From Roseibium sp. Sym1 (GTDB lineage: Bacteria; Pseudomonadota; Alphaproteobacteria; Rhizobiales; Stappiaceae), in the NCBI RefSeq assembly GCF_027359675.1, contig NZ_CP114786.1, forward strand, positions 620,001-684,000: a stretch of 64,000 bases of DNA, written 5' to 3'. Below are positions 1 to 9,542 of this stretch, in pieces. The translations under genes and the position numbers were made by a program. The notes beneath the pieces were generated by a model, which was not told the DNA's origin, ran no database searches, and saw only the letters and a program-made list of their open reading frames with translations. Numbering within the stretch: position 1 is the stretch's first letter; each line of letters opens with the position of its first letter.

Positions 1-1164
1 GAGGACGGTGTGCTCGCGCCCGGCGGGGCAGACGCCCTCGCCCAGGCCGAGATTGTCTATGGCGGCGCGCGTCACCTGGAGCTTGCCGGCGATATCCCGG
101 GCGAAAAGCGCCCCTGGCCGAGCCCGTTTTCGTCGGTGTTCGAAGAACTTGCGGCACTCAGGCACAGGAGCGTCGCCGTGCTGGCAACCGGCGACCCGAT
201 GTGGTTCGGCATCGGGTCTTCGCTGCTCGGGCATTTCGAGCCGCAGGACATGACCGTGCTGCCGTCGCTTTCTGCCTTCCAGCTGGCCGCAAGCCGCATG
301 GGCTGGGCGTTGCAGGAGACGGATTGCCTGTCGGTTCACGGCCGCTCCGTCGACATGCTGCGTGCCGCGCTTTATCCAGGCGCGCGGCTCCTGGTCCTGA
401 CCAGCAACGGCGCCACCCCGCGCGAGGTGGCAGATCTGCTGGCCGATGAAGGCTATGGCCGCACCCGAATGACGGTGCTGGAGCACATTGGCGGGACACG
501 GGAACGCCGGGTTGCGGGGACAGCAGAGACCTGGTCGGAGACCGTCGCCGACTTTCACACACTCGCGCTGGACGTGGTTGCCGATGCGGGGTTCCGTTTC
601 CGTGGCCGCACGCCGGGCCTCGCCGACGATGCCTTCCGTCATGACGGCAAGATGACCAAGCAGGACATTCGCGCCGTTACCCTGGCGGAGCTGAAACCCT
701 ATCCCGGCGCCTTGCTGTGGGACATCGGCGCCGGCTGCGGCTCGGTTGCCATCGAGTGGCTGCGCGCCGCCCCGCGCACCCGCGCAATCGGCCTGGAGCC
801 GCAAGACGAGCGCCGCAGGCTGGCTGCCGAAAACGCGGTCGCCCTCGGTGTGCCGCACCTGGACCTGAAAGACGCCACGGCGCCGGAGGGACTGAAAGGC
901 CTGCCGGCACCGGACGCGGTCTTCATCGGCGGCGGGCTGACGGTTCCCGGCGTCGTCGAAGCCGCTCTGAACGCGCTCAAGCCTGGTGGCAGGCTCGTCG
1001 CCAATGCCGTGACGCTTGAAAGCGAAGTCGTTCTGCTGGGCGCCTACCAGGGCCTTGGCGGCACCTTGAAGAAACTCTCCGTGCACCGCGCCAGCGCCGT
1101 CGGCGGCTTGACCGGCTGGCGTCCGCTGATGCCCGTGACCCAATGGAGCTTCACCAAGCCATGA
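1..1164 (+). CDS. cobL: Precorrin-6Y C5,15-methyltransferase (decarboxylating), 5' end outside window
   Basis: This enzyme methylates C5 and C15 of the corrin ring and removes the C12 acetate side chain. The frame is open from base 1, so the N-terminus lies upstream; the GTG at 10 is internal because E-D-G precedes it in frame. Two domains are visible. A CbiE-like methyltransferase half runs to about residue 190. A CbiT-like half begins near the motif TKQDIR and has a Rossmann SAM loop, DIGAGCGSVAIEW. This is the usual CbiE-CbiT fusion of alphaproteobacteria. Its TGA overlaps the cobI ATG by four bases (ATGA), so the two genes are translationally coupled. Confidence 0.93.
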   Translation, partial: EDGVLAPGGADALAQAEIVYGGARHLELAGDIPGEKRPWPSPFSSVFEELAALRHRSVAVLATGDPMWFGIGSSLLGHFEPQDMTVLPSLSAFQLAASRMGWALQETDCLSVHGRSVDMLRAALYPGARLLVLTSNGATPREVADLLADEGYGRTRMTVLEHIGGTRERRVAGTAETWSETVADFHTLALDVVADAGFRFRGRTPGLADDAFRHDGKMTKQDIRAVTLAELKPYPGALLWDIGAGCGSVAIEWLRAAPRTRAIGLEPQDERRRLAAENAVALGVPHLDLKDATAPEGLKGLPAPDAVFIGGGLTVPGVVEAALNALKPGGRLVANAVTLESEVVLLGAYQGLGGTLKKLSVHRASAVGGLTGWRPLMPVTQWSFTKP

Positions 1165-1886
1165 GCGGAACCCTTTACGGCATCGGTCTCGGCCCCGGCG
1201 ATCCGGAGCTGATGACACTGAAGGCGCACCGGCTGATTGCCGGTGCCAAGGTGATCGCCTATCCGGCCCCCGACAGCGGCGAAAGCTTTGCCCGCTCGAT
1301 CGCCGCCGGCGCCTTGCCTGACGGCGTGCGCGAGATCCCGATCGTCGTGCCGATGCGGGTCGACCGGTTCCCGGCGCAGGAGATCTACGACAAGGCCGCC
1401 GGCGAGATCGCGGCGGTTCTGGAGACCGGCGAGGATGTCGTCACCCTGTGCGAGGGCGACCCGTTCTTCTTCGGCTCCTTCATGTACCTGTTCGAGCGGC
1501 TGTCGGACCGGTTTGCCATCGAGGTCGTGCCGGGCGTCACGTCGCTGACCGCCTGCGCCGCCCAGCTGCAACGGCCACTGACCGCCCGCAACGACGTCCT
1601 GACCGTCATTCCCGGTCCACTGCCGGACATGGACATCCGGACGAAGATCGAAGAGGCCCAGGCTGTCGCCATCATGAAGGTCGGCCGCCACCTGCCGCGC
1701 CTCAAGGCGCTGCTCGACGGCATGGGCCTGCTTGAAAGGGCCGGTTACGTCGAACGGGCCAGCCTGCCGGAACAGAAAGTTCACCGCCTCGTCGATCTTC
1801 AGGTGGACACCGCCCCCTATTTTTCCATGATCCTCATCTACAAGGGAGACGAAGCGTGGACGCTTCCCCCATCCTACTCGTCCTGA
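1161..1886 (+). CDS. cobI: Precorrin-2 C20-methyltransferase
   Basis: A tetrapyrrole (SUMT-fold) methyltransferase that adds the C20 methyl group to precorrin-2 (or cobalt-precorrin-2). The N-terminal signature GIGLGPGDPELMTLKA and the later CEGDPFFFGS loop are those of CobI/CbiL. I chose the ATG at 1161, which overlaps the cobL stop as ATGA, rather than the longer in-frame ATG at 1143; the family normally starts just before this signature. The 3' end overlaps the next gene by 31 bases, which points to a tightly coupled operon with cobL upstream and cbiG-cobJ and cobM downstream. Confidence 0.93.
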   Translation: MSGTLYGIGLGPGDPELMTLKAHRLIAGAKVIAYPAPDSGESFARSIAAGALPDGVREIPIVVPMRVDRFPAQEIYDKAAGEIAAVLETGEDVVTLCEGDPFFFGSFMYLFERLSDRFAIEVVPGVTSLTACAAQLQRPLTARNDVLTVIPGPLPDMDIRTKIEEAQAVAIMKVGRHLPRLKALLDGMGLLERAGYVERASLPEQKVHRLVDLQVDTAPYFSMILIYKGDEAWTLPPSYSS

Positions 1887-3781
1887 ACGAGGCCGGCCTC
1901 GGCGCAGCCGAAGAAATCGCCAAACGCTTTTCGACCGCCCGCATCCACGGGCTGGCCGGACGCGTGCCGAGCGCGGACACCCAGTTCAACGAGACCATCG
2001 ACCATATCCGGCTGCTGTTCCAGGCCGGGCACCCGATCGTCGGTTTCTGTGCCAGCGGCATCCTGATCCGCGCACTGGCGCCGATCCTGTCGGACAAGAC
2101 CACGGAGCCGCCGGTGATCGCGATTTCCGAGGACGGTTCCAGCGTTGTGCCGCTGCTCGGCGGCCATCGCGGCGCCAACGAACTTGCGCGCCTGCTGGCC
2201 AAGGCGCTCGGCGGCCATGCGGCGATCACGACCGCCGGGGACACCAAGCTCGGCATTGCCCTGGACGCTCCGCCCAAGGGCTGGCGGCTCGCCAACCCGG
2301 ACGACGCCAAGCCGGTGATGGCCGAGCTTCTGTCCGGCGCGAGCGTCCGCATCGAAGGCCGCGCCGACTGGCTGCGCGACGCCAGGCTCAGCGAAGCCGA
2401 GGACGCCGCGATCACCCTGGTCGCCACGGAACAGCCCGACGAGGGCGGACCGACAAGGCTGGTCTACCATCCGCAGCGCTACGCGGTCGGAGTCGGTTGC
2501 GCCAGGGGCTGCGAGGCGCAGGAACTGATCGACCTGGTCGAAGCGCAATTGGCCGAAGCCGATATCGCGCCCGGTGCCGTCGCCTGTGTCGCGACCATCG
2601 ACCTGAAGGCGGATGAAGCCGCCGTCAACGCCCTGGCGGACCATCTCGGCGTGGCCCTGCGGGTGTTTTCCGCCGAAGAGCTGCAGCGCGAGACGCCCCG
2701 GCTGAAAAACCCGTCCAACGTCGTCTTCAAGGAAGTCGGCTGTTACGGCGTTTGTGAAGGCGCGGCGCTTGCCGCCGGCGGGCCCTTTGCCACGCTCAAG
2801 GTGGAAAAGCAGAAGACCGAGAACGCCACCTGCGCCATCACGCGCTCGCCGAAGACGATCGACCTTTCGATGGCCGGCCGTCCCCGGGGACATCTGTCCG
2901 TCATCGGCATTGGTCCGGGCAAGGACGACTGGCGCACGCCCGAGGCAACCAAGCTTCTGGCAGCGGCGACCGACGTGGTCGGTTATTCGCTCTATCTCGA
3001 CCTGGTGGAGAACCACATCACCGGCAAGACGCACCACAATTTCCCGCTCGGCGCGGAAGAAGAACGGGTCCGTTTCGCGCTGGAAGAGGCCGGCAAGGGC
3101 AAGAATGTTGCGCTGATTTCTTCCGGAGATGCCGGCATCTACGCCATGGGGTCGCTGGTCTATGAGCTGCTCCACCGGAACGAGGAATATGGCGGTGTCT
3201 CGGATGCGGCCAAGCGCGTCAGCGTCACCAACGCGCCGGGCATTTCCGCCCTGCAGGCCTGTTCGGCCCGCATCGGCGCGCCGCTTGGCCATGATTTCTG
3301 CGCCATTTCGCTCTCCGACCTGCTGACCCCCTGGGAGGTCATCGAACGGCGCCTGAAGGCCGCTGCCGAGGGGGACTTCGTCATCGCCTTCTACAATCCG
3401 GTTTCCAAGCGCCGGCGCACCCAGCTGGCCGCTGCCAGGGAGATCCTCCTGGAACACCGGTCCGCGGCAACGCCGGTCATTCTGGGCGTCAATCTCGGCC
3501 GGCCGGAAGAAAGCATCCGCGTCACCAGCCTGCACGCACTCAGCGTCGACGATGTCGACATGCTGACCACCGTGCTGGTCGGCTCGACCAACACCCGCAC
3601 CGTCATGCGCGGCGACGGCAAGCCCTTCGTCTACACGCCGCGCGGTTACGCCAAGCGGATCGACGCCCCGCGCGCGGAGGATCTTGCCGCGAATCCTGAA
3701 CCGGCCGCCGACCCCGCTCCGGCGGAAGTCGAGACCGAGGCCGAAAAGCAAGACGCTGCAGACACGAAAGACAACACATGA
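1856..3781 (+). CDS. cbiG-cobJ: CbiG-CobJ fusion: cobalt-precorrin-5A hydrolase plus precorrin-3B C17-methyltransferase
   Basis: A 641-residue fusion. Residues 1 to about 130 match CbiG N-terminal sequence (FCASGILIRALAP, LLGGHRGANELARLL). Residues about 208-330 match the CobE/CbiG C-terminal domain (VGVGCARGC, VGCYGVCEGAAL). From about residue 345 a CobJ methyltransferase begins (GIGPGKDDW, ISSGDAGIYAMGS, AFYNPVSKRR). CbiG opens the lactone to release C2 as acetaldehyde in the cobalt route; CobJ methylates C17 and contracts the ring. The last 35 residues are an acidic, Ala/Glu-rich tail with no recognised role. The start is a GTG at 1856 preceded by AAGGGAG. The stop overlaps cobM as ATGA. 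Confidence 0.92.
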   Translation: MDASPILLVLNEAGLGAAEEIAKRFSTARIHGLAGRVPSADTQFNETIDHIRLLFQAGHPIVGFCASGILIRALAPILSDKTTEPPVIAISEDGSSVVPLLGGHRGANELARLLAKALGGHAAITTAGDTKLGIALDAPPKGWRLANPDDAKPVMAELLSGASVRIEGRADWLRDARLSEAEDAAITLVATEQPDEGGPTRLVYHPQRYAVGVGCARGCEAQELIDLVEAQLAEADIAPGAVACVATIDLKADEAAVNALADHLGVALRVFSAEELQRETPRLKNPSNVVFKEVGCYGVCEGAALAAGGPFATLKVEKQKTENATCAITRSPKTIDLSMAGRPRGHLSVIGIGPGKDDWRTPEATKLLAAATDVVGYSLYLDLVENHITGKTHHNFPLGAEEERVRFALEEAGKGKNVALISSGDAGIYAMGSLVYELLHRNEEYGGVSDAAKRVSVTNAPGISALQACSARIGAPLGHDFCAISLSDLLTPWEVIERRLKAAAEGDFVIAFYNPVSKRRRTQLAAAREILLEHRSAATPVILGVNLGRPEESIRVTSLHALSVDDVDMLTTVLVGSTNTRTVMRGDGKPFVYTPRGYAKRIDAPRAEDLAANPEPAADPAPAEVETEAEKQDAADTKDNT

Positions 3782-4551
3782 CCGTTCATTTCATCGGCGC
3801 CGGACCGGGCGATCCAGACCTCATCACCGTGCGTGGACTGAAACTGATCCAGTCCTGCCCGGTCTGCCTTTATGCCGGTTCGCTGGTGCCGGAACAGGTG
3901 GTCGCGGCCGCGCCGGACGGCGCACGTGTCATCGACACCGCGCCGATGACGCTCGACGAGATCATCGAGGAGATCAAGGCCGCCCATGACCGGGGCCAAG
4001 ACGTTGCCCGGGTCCATTCCGGCGATCCGTCCATCTATGGCGCGACGGCGGAACAGATGCGCCGGCTGAACGCGCTCGGCATCGACTATGACGTCACTCC
4101 GGGCGTGCCGGCCTTTGCCGCCGCCGCGGCAGCGCTGAAGAAGGAACTGACCATTCCGGAAGTGGCGCAGACGATCATCGTCACGCGCACGGCGATGCAG
4201 TCCTCAGCCATGCCGAACAACGAGGATCTCGATACACTCGGCAAGAGCGGCGCGACGCTGGCCATCCACCTGTCGATCCGCAACCTGCGCGAGGTCGAGC
4301 GCCAGTTGACGCCGCATTACGGGGCCGACTGCCCGGTGATCGTCGCCTACCGGGTCGGCTGGCCGGACGAGGCCTTCATCCACGGTACCCTGTCGACCAT
4401 CGCCGGCAAGGTGCGCGCCGCCAAGATCACCCGCACCGCGCTGGTGTTTGTCGGCCATGCACTGGAACCGGACGCCGATTTCCGCGACAGCGCCCTTTAC
4501 GACGCCGACCACGTGCATGTGCTGCGGCCGAAGAAGAAGGCGAAGGCCTGA
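3778..4551 (+). CDS. cobM: Precorrin-4 C11-methyltransferase
   Basis: A SUMT-fold methyltransferase of the CobM/CbiF family that adds the C11 methyl group. The glycine-rich start FIGAGPGDPDLITVRG, the VHSGDPSIYGA loop and the YDVTPGVPAFAAAAAAL segment are diagnostic, and 257 residues is the normal length. The ATG overlaps the stop of cbiG-cobJ (ATGA). It is the last gene of the cobL-cobI-cbiG/cobJ-cobM run. The gene downstream is convergent, with only 57 bases between the two stops, and no clear hairpin terminator is visible there. Confidence 0.94.
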   Translation: MTVHFIGAGPGDPDLITVRGLKLIQSCPVCLYAGSLVPEQVVAAAPDGARVIDTAPMTLDEIIEEIKAAHDRGQDVARVHSGDPSIYGATAEQMRRLNALGIDYDVTPGVPAFAAAAAALKKELTIPEVAQTIIVTRTAMQSSAMPNNEDLDTLGKSGATLAIHLSIRNLREVERQLTPHYGADCPVIVAYRVGWPDEAFIHGTLSTIAGKVRAAKITRTALVFVGHALEPDADFRDSALYDADHVHVLRPKKKAKA

Positions 4552-4608
4552 AAATCTGTCAGTGAGAGCCGCCTGCCCCGGACACGCCGAGGCAGGCAGG
4601 TTTTGGCA

Positions 4609-6189
4609 TTATTGTCTCGGCTTGTTGATGAACTGTTCTACGACGTTCGACATGTCGAAGGACGCCCCGCCCTGCACTGGCGGATAGTCGGCCAGTGACT
4701 GCAGATGCTGTTGCATGAGCATGCCCATGGGCTGAATCAGCCAGGACACTTTCTGCATCAGGTGCCCGTAGGCATCCGTCGTGTCGTAGCTCTCATAGGG
4801 GTCCATGCGAATGTTGAACACCAGTGGCACGGTCCTCGGCAGCACGTCGGCGTAATAGTCTTCCTTGGTCGAGAAATGGAACTTCCACGGGCCCATGCGA
4901 ACCGCCGTCAGTTTGCTCTCGTAGTAGTGAAAGATGTGGGTGCGGCGGGACGCGTCCTCCTCGCCCTTCCAGTAGGGCAGGTTGTTGACGCCGTCGATAT
5001 ACTGTTCCTTGCTTGCAAGCACCTCCTGATTGACATCCTCGATCCCGGCTGCTGCCGCAAGAGACGTGAACATATCCTGGTGGCCCTGGATGCCATTGAG
5101 CACCTTGCCGGCTTCCAGCTCGCCGGGCCAGCGGACCATGGAAGGCACACGAATGCCGCCTTCGTAGGTGGTCATTTTCTCGCCGCGGAACGGCGTGGTG
5201 CCGCCATGCGGCCAGGAGGCATGTTCCGGTCCGTTGTCGGTTGAATACCAGACAATGGTGTTGTCGCTCAGGCCGTTTTCATCCAGCCAGTCCAGCACCA
5301 GACCGATATCGTGGTCATGCTGCAGGAGACCGGAGCCGTAGAGATCGGCTTCGGACGTGAATTCCTCGGCCGCGTAACGCCATTCGTCATTCAGGCGGGT
5401 ATAGAGATGCATCCGGCTCGGATTGAGCCAGACGAAAAACGGTTCCCCGGCTTCCTGTGCGCTGCCCATGAAATCCAGCGCCTTGGGAATGACCTCTCCG
5501 GCGTCGAAAGTCTTCATGCGTTCCTGGGTCAGCGGACCGGTGTCCTCGATGGTCTGCTTGCCGACCCGGCCGAAGCGCGGATCCTCGGTCGGATCGTCGT
5601 CTTCGGTGGCGAAGCTGTGCAGAACACCCCGTGTACCGAACTGCTCCTCATAGGCTTCCAGACTGCCGGAGAAGGCTTCGCCAAAGCGCTGGTAGTCCCG
5701 CTGTTCGGCCTCTTCCTGTGTGTTCAGGTGATAGAGATTGCCGAAAAACTCGTCGAAGCCATGGGCTGTCGGCAAGTGCTCGTTGCGGTCGCCAAGATGG
5801 TTCTTCCCGAACTGGCCCGTCCGGTAGCCCACTTTTTTCAGCTCCTCGGCGAGCGACGGCGAGGCCGCCTGCAAGCCAAGCGCCGACCCCGGCTGTCCGA
5901 CCGTGGTCATGCCGGAGCGGATCGGGTACTGCCCGGTGATGAAGGCTGCCCGGCCCGCGGTACAGCTCGGCTGGGCATAGTGATCAACGAACCTGATGCC
6001 TTCGTCGGCAATCCGGTCGATATTCGGAGTCCTGTACCCCATAACCCCGTCGCCATAGGAGGACAGATTGGACCAGCCGACATCGTCTCCCCAGATGACA
6101 AGGATGTTTGGACGGTTTTCTTCCTGGGCAAACGCGGTTTGACCTAGAACCGCGAACGCCATCGCGGTCAGAGAAGCTAGAATACGCAC
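4609..6189 (-). CDS. Secreted arylsulfatase (type I sulfatase family)
   Basis: A formylglycine-dependent sulfatase that hydrolyses sulfate esters, probably in the periplasm. [14 protein letters not shown] supplies the paired metal-binding aspartates, and [14 protein letters not shown] holds the C-x-A-x-R motif whose Cys (residue 76 from this start) becomes formylglycine. STDNGPE is the usual later metal-ligand segment. I set the start at the GTG at 6189: an AGGAGA Shine-Dalgarno at 6197-6202 lies seven bases before it, and the resulting N-terminus is a clean signal peptide ending TAFA before QEEN. A longer frame from ATG 6216 lacks such a site. No formylglycine-generating enzyme gene is in the window, and the natural substrate cannot be told. 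Confidence 0.9.
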   Translation of the reverse strand: MRILASLTAMAFAVLGQTAFAQEENRPNILVIWGDDVGWSNLSSYGDGVMGYRTPNIDRIADEGIRFVDHYAQPSCTAGRAAFITGQYPIRSGMTTVGQPGSALGLQAASPSLAEELKKVGYRTGQFGKNHLGDRNEHLPTAHGFDEFFGNLYHLNTQEEAEQRDYQRFGEAFSGSLEAYEEQFGTRGVLHSFATEDDDPTEDPRFGRVGKQTIEDTGPLTQERMKTFDAGEVIPKALDFMGSAQEAGEPFFVWLNPSRMHLYTRLNDEWRYAAEEFTSEADLYGSGLLQHDHDIGLVLDWLDENGLSDNTIVWYSTDNGPEHASWPHGGTTPFRGEKMTTYEGGIRVPSMVRWPGELEAGKVLNGIQGHQDMFTSLAAAAGIEDVNQEVLASKEQYIDGVNNLPYWKGEEDASRRTHIFHYYESKLTAVRMGPWKFHFSTKEDYYADVLPRTVPLVFNIRMDPYESYDTTDAYGHLMQKVSWLIQPMGMLMQQHLQSLADYPPVQGGASFDMSNVVEQFINKPRQ

Positions 6190-6270
6190 AACGCTGTCTC
6201 CTGCTCTGATTGGCATGCTGCATCAACAGAACTAGGGCGGCCCATCAAGGCCGGCAACCTGGTTGCTGCT

Positions 6271-6516
6271 TTGGGATTTTGTACAATTTTAAGTATATAT
6301 ACCCTCGGATTCCACGCGGTCTCCTGCGATGAAACGAAGGCGGCGCGGCTTCGAGCCCATCAGGCGGTTGTCTTCACGCGCCCTCCTGTTGCGAGAATGA
6401 ATGGTGGACGGATCCTGGGTCTGCCCCATGAAGCAGTCCACCGGGCCCTGGCGCCCCTGGTGCGCGACAACCGTATCGAGCGTGAGGCCGGCCGGATCCG
6501 GCTGACCCCGGCTTGA
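6271..6516 (+). other. Gap 6190-6580 with a small ORF, possible winged-helix remnant
   Basis: The space between the divergent sulfatase and methyltransferase genes starts with an AT-rich stretch around 6283-6302 that would suit a promoter. It then carries an 81-codon open frame. The C-terminal part (LPHEAVHRALAPLVRDNRIE) reads like the recognition helix and wing of a helix-turn-helix domain. There is no good ribosome site, the N-terminal half looks like non-coding translation, and no family is recognised. It may be a degraded regulator or chance. Confidence 0.25.
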
Positions 6517-6580
6517 GCAATTGCGTCCGGCACCCACCCTCGCCTAATCTGCTGTTCCCCTCACCAGACAGGAGCTCCTC

Positions 6581-7210
6581 ATGCCGGACGAAAACCCGCT
6601 CTTGAAAGAGGCGATTTCCCTTGGGGGCGATCCCGATGCCATTCGCGCGTTCTATCAGGGCTGGTCGGATCACTACGACGACGACATGCTGCTGGCCATC
6701 GGCTATGTCGGCGCGAAAATCGCGGCCGAAGCGCTGGTGAAACATGTCTCCGACACGGCGCTCGTGCTGGATGCCGGCTGCGGTACGGGCCTTGTCGGGA
6801 TCGAACTGATCAAGCGCAAATGGAACCTGACCATCGACGGCATCGACCTGACCCAGGCGATGCTCGACGCGGCCCGCAGCAAGGGTGCCTACCGCAAGCT
6901 CAACATCGCCGACATGTCCGGCCCGCTCTACGAGATCGATGACGACGTCTATGACGGCATCGTCAGCGCCGGCGTGTTCACCAACGGCCATGTCGGGCCG
7001 GCGGGGCTTGACGAGCTGATCCGTGTCGCCAAGCCGGGCGCGCCCATTGTCCTGACCGTGCGCGACAGCGCCTGGGAAGCAGACGGCTTCAAGGACAAGA
7101 TCGGGCAACTGGAAAAGGACGGCAGGACGAAGACGCTGGAGATCACCCACAGCCCCTATCACACCAAGGAAGATATCTTCTGCCAACTGGTGGTGCTGGA
7201 AGTGGTTTAG
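6581..7210 (+). CDS. Class I SAM-dependent methyltransferase
   Basis: A 209-residue stand-alone methyltransferase. The SAM-binding motif I is LVLDAGCGTGLVGIEL; an acidic motif II follows at IDGIDLTQAMLDAA, and a late LIRVAKPGAPIVLTVRD completes the Rossmann core. The layout resembles the small proteins related to the Williams-Beuren region methyltransferase, whose substrates are generally unknown. ACAGGAG lies upstream of the ATG. The gene sits between two groups of cobalamin genes but is not a known corrin enzyme. It converges on cobB, with 26 bases between the stops. Confidence 0.8.
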   Translation: MPDENPLLKEAISLGGDPDAIRAFYQGWSDHYDDDMLLAIGYVGAKIAAEALVKHVSDTALVLDAGCGTGLVGIELIKRKWNLTIDGIDLTQAMLDAARSKGAYRKLNIADMSGPLYEIDDDVYDGIVSAGVFTNGHVGPAGLDELIRVAKPGAPIVLTVRDSAWEADGFKDKIGQLEKDGRTKTLEITHSPYHTKEDIFCQLVVLEVV

Positions 7211-7236
7211 GGTACGGATCCCAAGGTCCACTCGGC

Positions 7237-8556
7237 CTAGGCAGTCGCGATCACATGCGCATAGGAGCCCATGACGGCACCGCTGCGCAGGCCCATGTCA
7301 TCAAGCCTGGTGCCTTCCGCATCTTGTGCGGCGAACAGCCGGTCCGCCGCGCCTTCCGAGACAATCGAGGCATAGTGGAACTCGTGGGCCGTCAGCGGCT
7401 CCGTCCAGGGCAGGCCGCCAAGCGGCTGTAGCCGTCTGTAACCGAGGTGGCGCCTGCGGGTCTGGAACGAGGTTTCCAGAGGCAGGAGACCCAGCATCTC
7501 GTGGCACGTTCCGTCCGCATCGATGAGGCCGGTGCCGAGGGTCATGTAGCCGCCGCACTCGCCATAGATCAGCTTTCCCGACCGGCTTGCCGCCCTCATG
7601 CCGGACTTGAACGTCGACGCCTGTGCCAGTGTTCCTGCGTGCAGTTCCGGATAGCCGCCGGGCAGATAGACCGCATCCGTATCCGGTGCCGGGGCCTCAT
7701 CCACGAGCGGCGAGAACAGCGAGATCTCCGCGCCTTCCTGCCGCCAGAAGTCCAGCAGATGCGGGTAGGCAAAGGCGAAGGCGGTGTCGCGGGCGACCGC
7801 CATTCGCTGACCGAGCGGTCCGGGCAGGTGCCGTGCCGCCGTTGCCGAGGGCGCCACCGGGGCAGCCTTCCTTTCCAGGCCGGCCAGATCGACATGAGCG
7901 CGGCAGAGCGTTGCGGCGCTGTCCAGAAAGGCGTCCAGGTCCGGATGCTCGCCCGCCTGGACCAGTCCGAGATGGCGCTCGGGCAGGACCAGCGCGTCCG
8001 AACGCGGCAATGCCCCCAGCACCCTGACATTCCGGGCCTCGAGTGCGGCGCGCAACATGGCTTCGTGGCGCGGGCTGCCGACCCGGTTGAGAATGACGCC
8101 GGCGATCGTCACATCCTGCCGGAAGGTCCGGAAACCGTGGACCAGCGCGGCGACGGACTGAGCCTGCCTGGCGCAGTCGACCACCAGGACCACCGGCAAG
8201 CCGAGCAGTGCGGCGAGATCTGCGGCGGAGCCGCTGCCATTGGCGGCACCGTCAAAAAGGCCCATCGCCCCTTCGACGACCAGGAGATCATGTCCGCTTG
8301 CGTGATCGCCGGCCAGCGCCTTGAGCGTTTCGGGCGTCATCGCCCAGGCATCGAGATTGAGGCAGGACGCGCCGCTGGCGGCTTCATGGAATTTCGGGTC
8401 GATGTAATCGGGGCCGGACTTGGCTGAAACGACCGACCGGCCAGCTGTCTTCAGAGCGCGCAGCAAGGCCAGGGTCAGCGTGGTCTTGCCGGCGCCTGAG
8501 GACGGCGCGGCGATCAGCAGGCCGCGTGGTTGCGAGGGGCCAAGCTCAGCCGGCAT
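7237..8556 (-). CDS. cobB: Cobyrinic acid a,c-diamide synthase
   Basis: ATP- and glutamine-dependent amidation of the a and c acetate side chains of the corrin ring (CobB/CbiA family). The N-terminal P-loop is APSSGAGKTTLT. The C-terminal class I glutamine amidotransferase domain has the nucleophile segment LIYGECGGYMTLG and a late HEFHYA histidine. I start at the ATG at 8556, giving 439 residues. The frame is open upstream to 8667, but that extension is only cobA read in another frame. cobB overlaps the end of cobA by 11 bases, so the two are co-transcribed and coupled. Confidence 0.92.
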   Translation of the reverse strand: MPAELGPSQPRGLLIAAPSSGAGKTTLTLALLRALKTAGRSVVSAKSGPDYIDPKFHEAASGASCLNLDAWAMTPETLKALAGDHASGHDLLVVEGAMGLFDGAANGSGSAADLAALLGLPVVLVVDCARQAQSVAALVHGFRTFRQDVTIAGVILNRVGSPRHEAMLRAALEARNVRVLGALPRSDALVLPERHLGLVQAGEHPDLDAFLDSAATLCRAHVDLAGLERKAAPVAPSATAARHLPGPLGQRMAVARDTAFAFAYPHLLDFWRQEGAEISLFSPLVDEAPAPDTDAVYLPGGYPELHAGTLAQASTFKSGMRAASRSGKLIYGECGGYMTLGTGLIDADGTCHEMLGLLPLETSFQTRRRHLGYRRLQPLGGLPWTEPLTAHEFHYASIVSEGAADRLFAAQDAEGTRLDDMGLRSGAVMGSYAHVIATA

Positions 8557-9412
8557 CGGCCGAATGGCGGTTGGCACGCAGCCCCAGCGGATCGCTTTCC
8601 AGAACCTTGCCGGACAGCGCCCCCAGCCAGTCGAGCCCCTTGCGCAGGCGCACCACCTCACCGACACAGACGATGGCCGGCGGCTCTATGCCGGCGGCCT
8701 TGGCATCGGCGAAGCAGCTGCCGAGCGTCGTCTCCAGAACCTCCTGACTGGACAGGGACGCATTGCACACGATGCCCACAGGTTCATCCACAGACCGTCC
8801 ACCGGCAATCAGTTTGCCGGCTATGGTTTCCAGGTGCTTCATCGCCATGTACATGACGATCACCGGCGAGCCCTTGGCAATGCCGTCCCAATTGACCGCG
8901 TCCGGTGTCAGGCCGGTCTGGTCATGGCCGGTCAGGAAAGTGACCGCCTGGTTGCAGTCGCGGTGCGTCGCCGGAATGCCGGCATAGGCGAGACCGCCGA
9001 TGCCCGCGGTGATGCCGGGAATGATCCGGAACGGCACGCCTGCCTCGACCAGGCCGAGAGCCTCCTCACCGCCCCGGCCGAAGACGAACGGATCGCCGCC
9101 CTTGAGGCGCAACACGCGTTTGCCTTCCCTTGCATGGTCGATCAGCTTGAGCGTGATGTCGCGCTGTTTCGGGCTCGGCTTGCCGCCGCGCTTGCCGGCA
9201 TAATCGGTGACGGCGCCGGGTTTCACCCAGTCCAGGATGCTCTGGTCAACCAGTGCATCGAAAACGACAACATCGGCCTGGCGCAGACCGTTCAGCGCAT
9301 GCAGGGTCAACAGGCCGGGATCTCCCGGCCCCGCTCCGGCAAGCCAGACCCAGCCCGGTTCGAACTCCGGCAGGCCGGCCGGCAGCACAGTGTGGTTCTC
9401 GTTGATGTTCAT
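8546..9412 (-). CDS. cobA: Uroporphyrinogen-III C-methyltransferase
   Basis: SUMT: two SAM-dependent methylations of uroporphyrinogen III give precorrin-2, the branch point to cobalamin and siroheme. Diagnostic segments are VWLAGAGPGDPGLLTLHA near residue 22, RLKGGDPFVFGRGGEE near 102 and the PGITAGIGGLAYAGIP loop. It is a 288-residue single-domain enzyme, without the CysG oxidase/chelatase domain, so the partner steps must lie elsewhere. It is the first gene of a cobA-cobB minus-strand pair and is divergent from cbiD. Confidence 0.93.
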   Translation of the reverse strand: MNINENHTVLPAGLPEFEPGWVWLAGAGPGDPGLLTLHALNGLRQADVVVFDALVDQSILDWVKPGAVTDYAGKRGGKPSPKQRDITLKLIDHAREGKRVLRLKGGDPFVFGRGGEEALGLVEAGVPFRIIPGITAGIGGLAYAGIPATHRDCNQAVTFLTGHDQTGLTPDAVNWDGIAKGSPVIVMYMAMKHLETIAGKLIAGGRSVDEPVGIVCNASLSSQEVLETTLGSCFADAKAAGIEPPAIVCVGEVVRLRKGLDWLGALSGKVLESDPLGLRANRHSADAG

Positions 9413-9542
9413 ATCCCCTGTTTACCCGGCGATCGATGGACCGCCAAGCGATTCCGCGAAACAAAACAGACCGATTACGACATTTCACCGCGCAGCGACC
9501 GCAGGGGAGGCAAAGCCGCCCGACTTCCGCTATAGAGAGCTG
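9413..9542. promoter_or_regulatory. Divergent cobA/cbiD intergenic region
   Basis: These 130 bases separate the cobA start (minus) from the cbiD start (plus) and must carry both promoters if both are transcribed from here. I looked for a cobalamin riboswitch (B12 box and surrounding helices) and saw none. No strong sigma-70 boxes stand out. Confidence 0.4.

Noticed and set aside
1874..3751. Minus-strand open frame of 625 codons
   Set aside because: Mirror of the cbiG-cobJ fusion; no motif and no ribosome site.
9413..9542. Cobalamin riboswitch before cbiD or cobA
   Set aside because: The 130-base divergent region lacks the B12 box and is too short for a full riboswitch in either direction.
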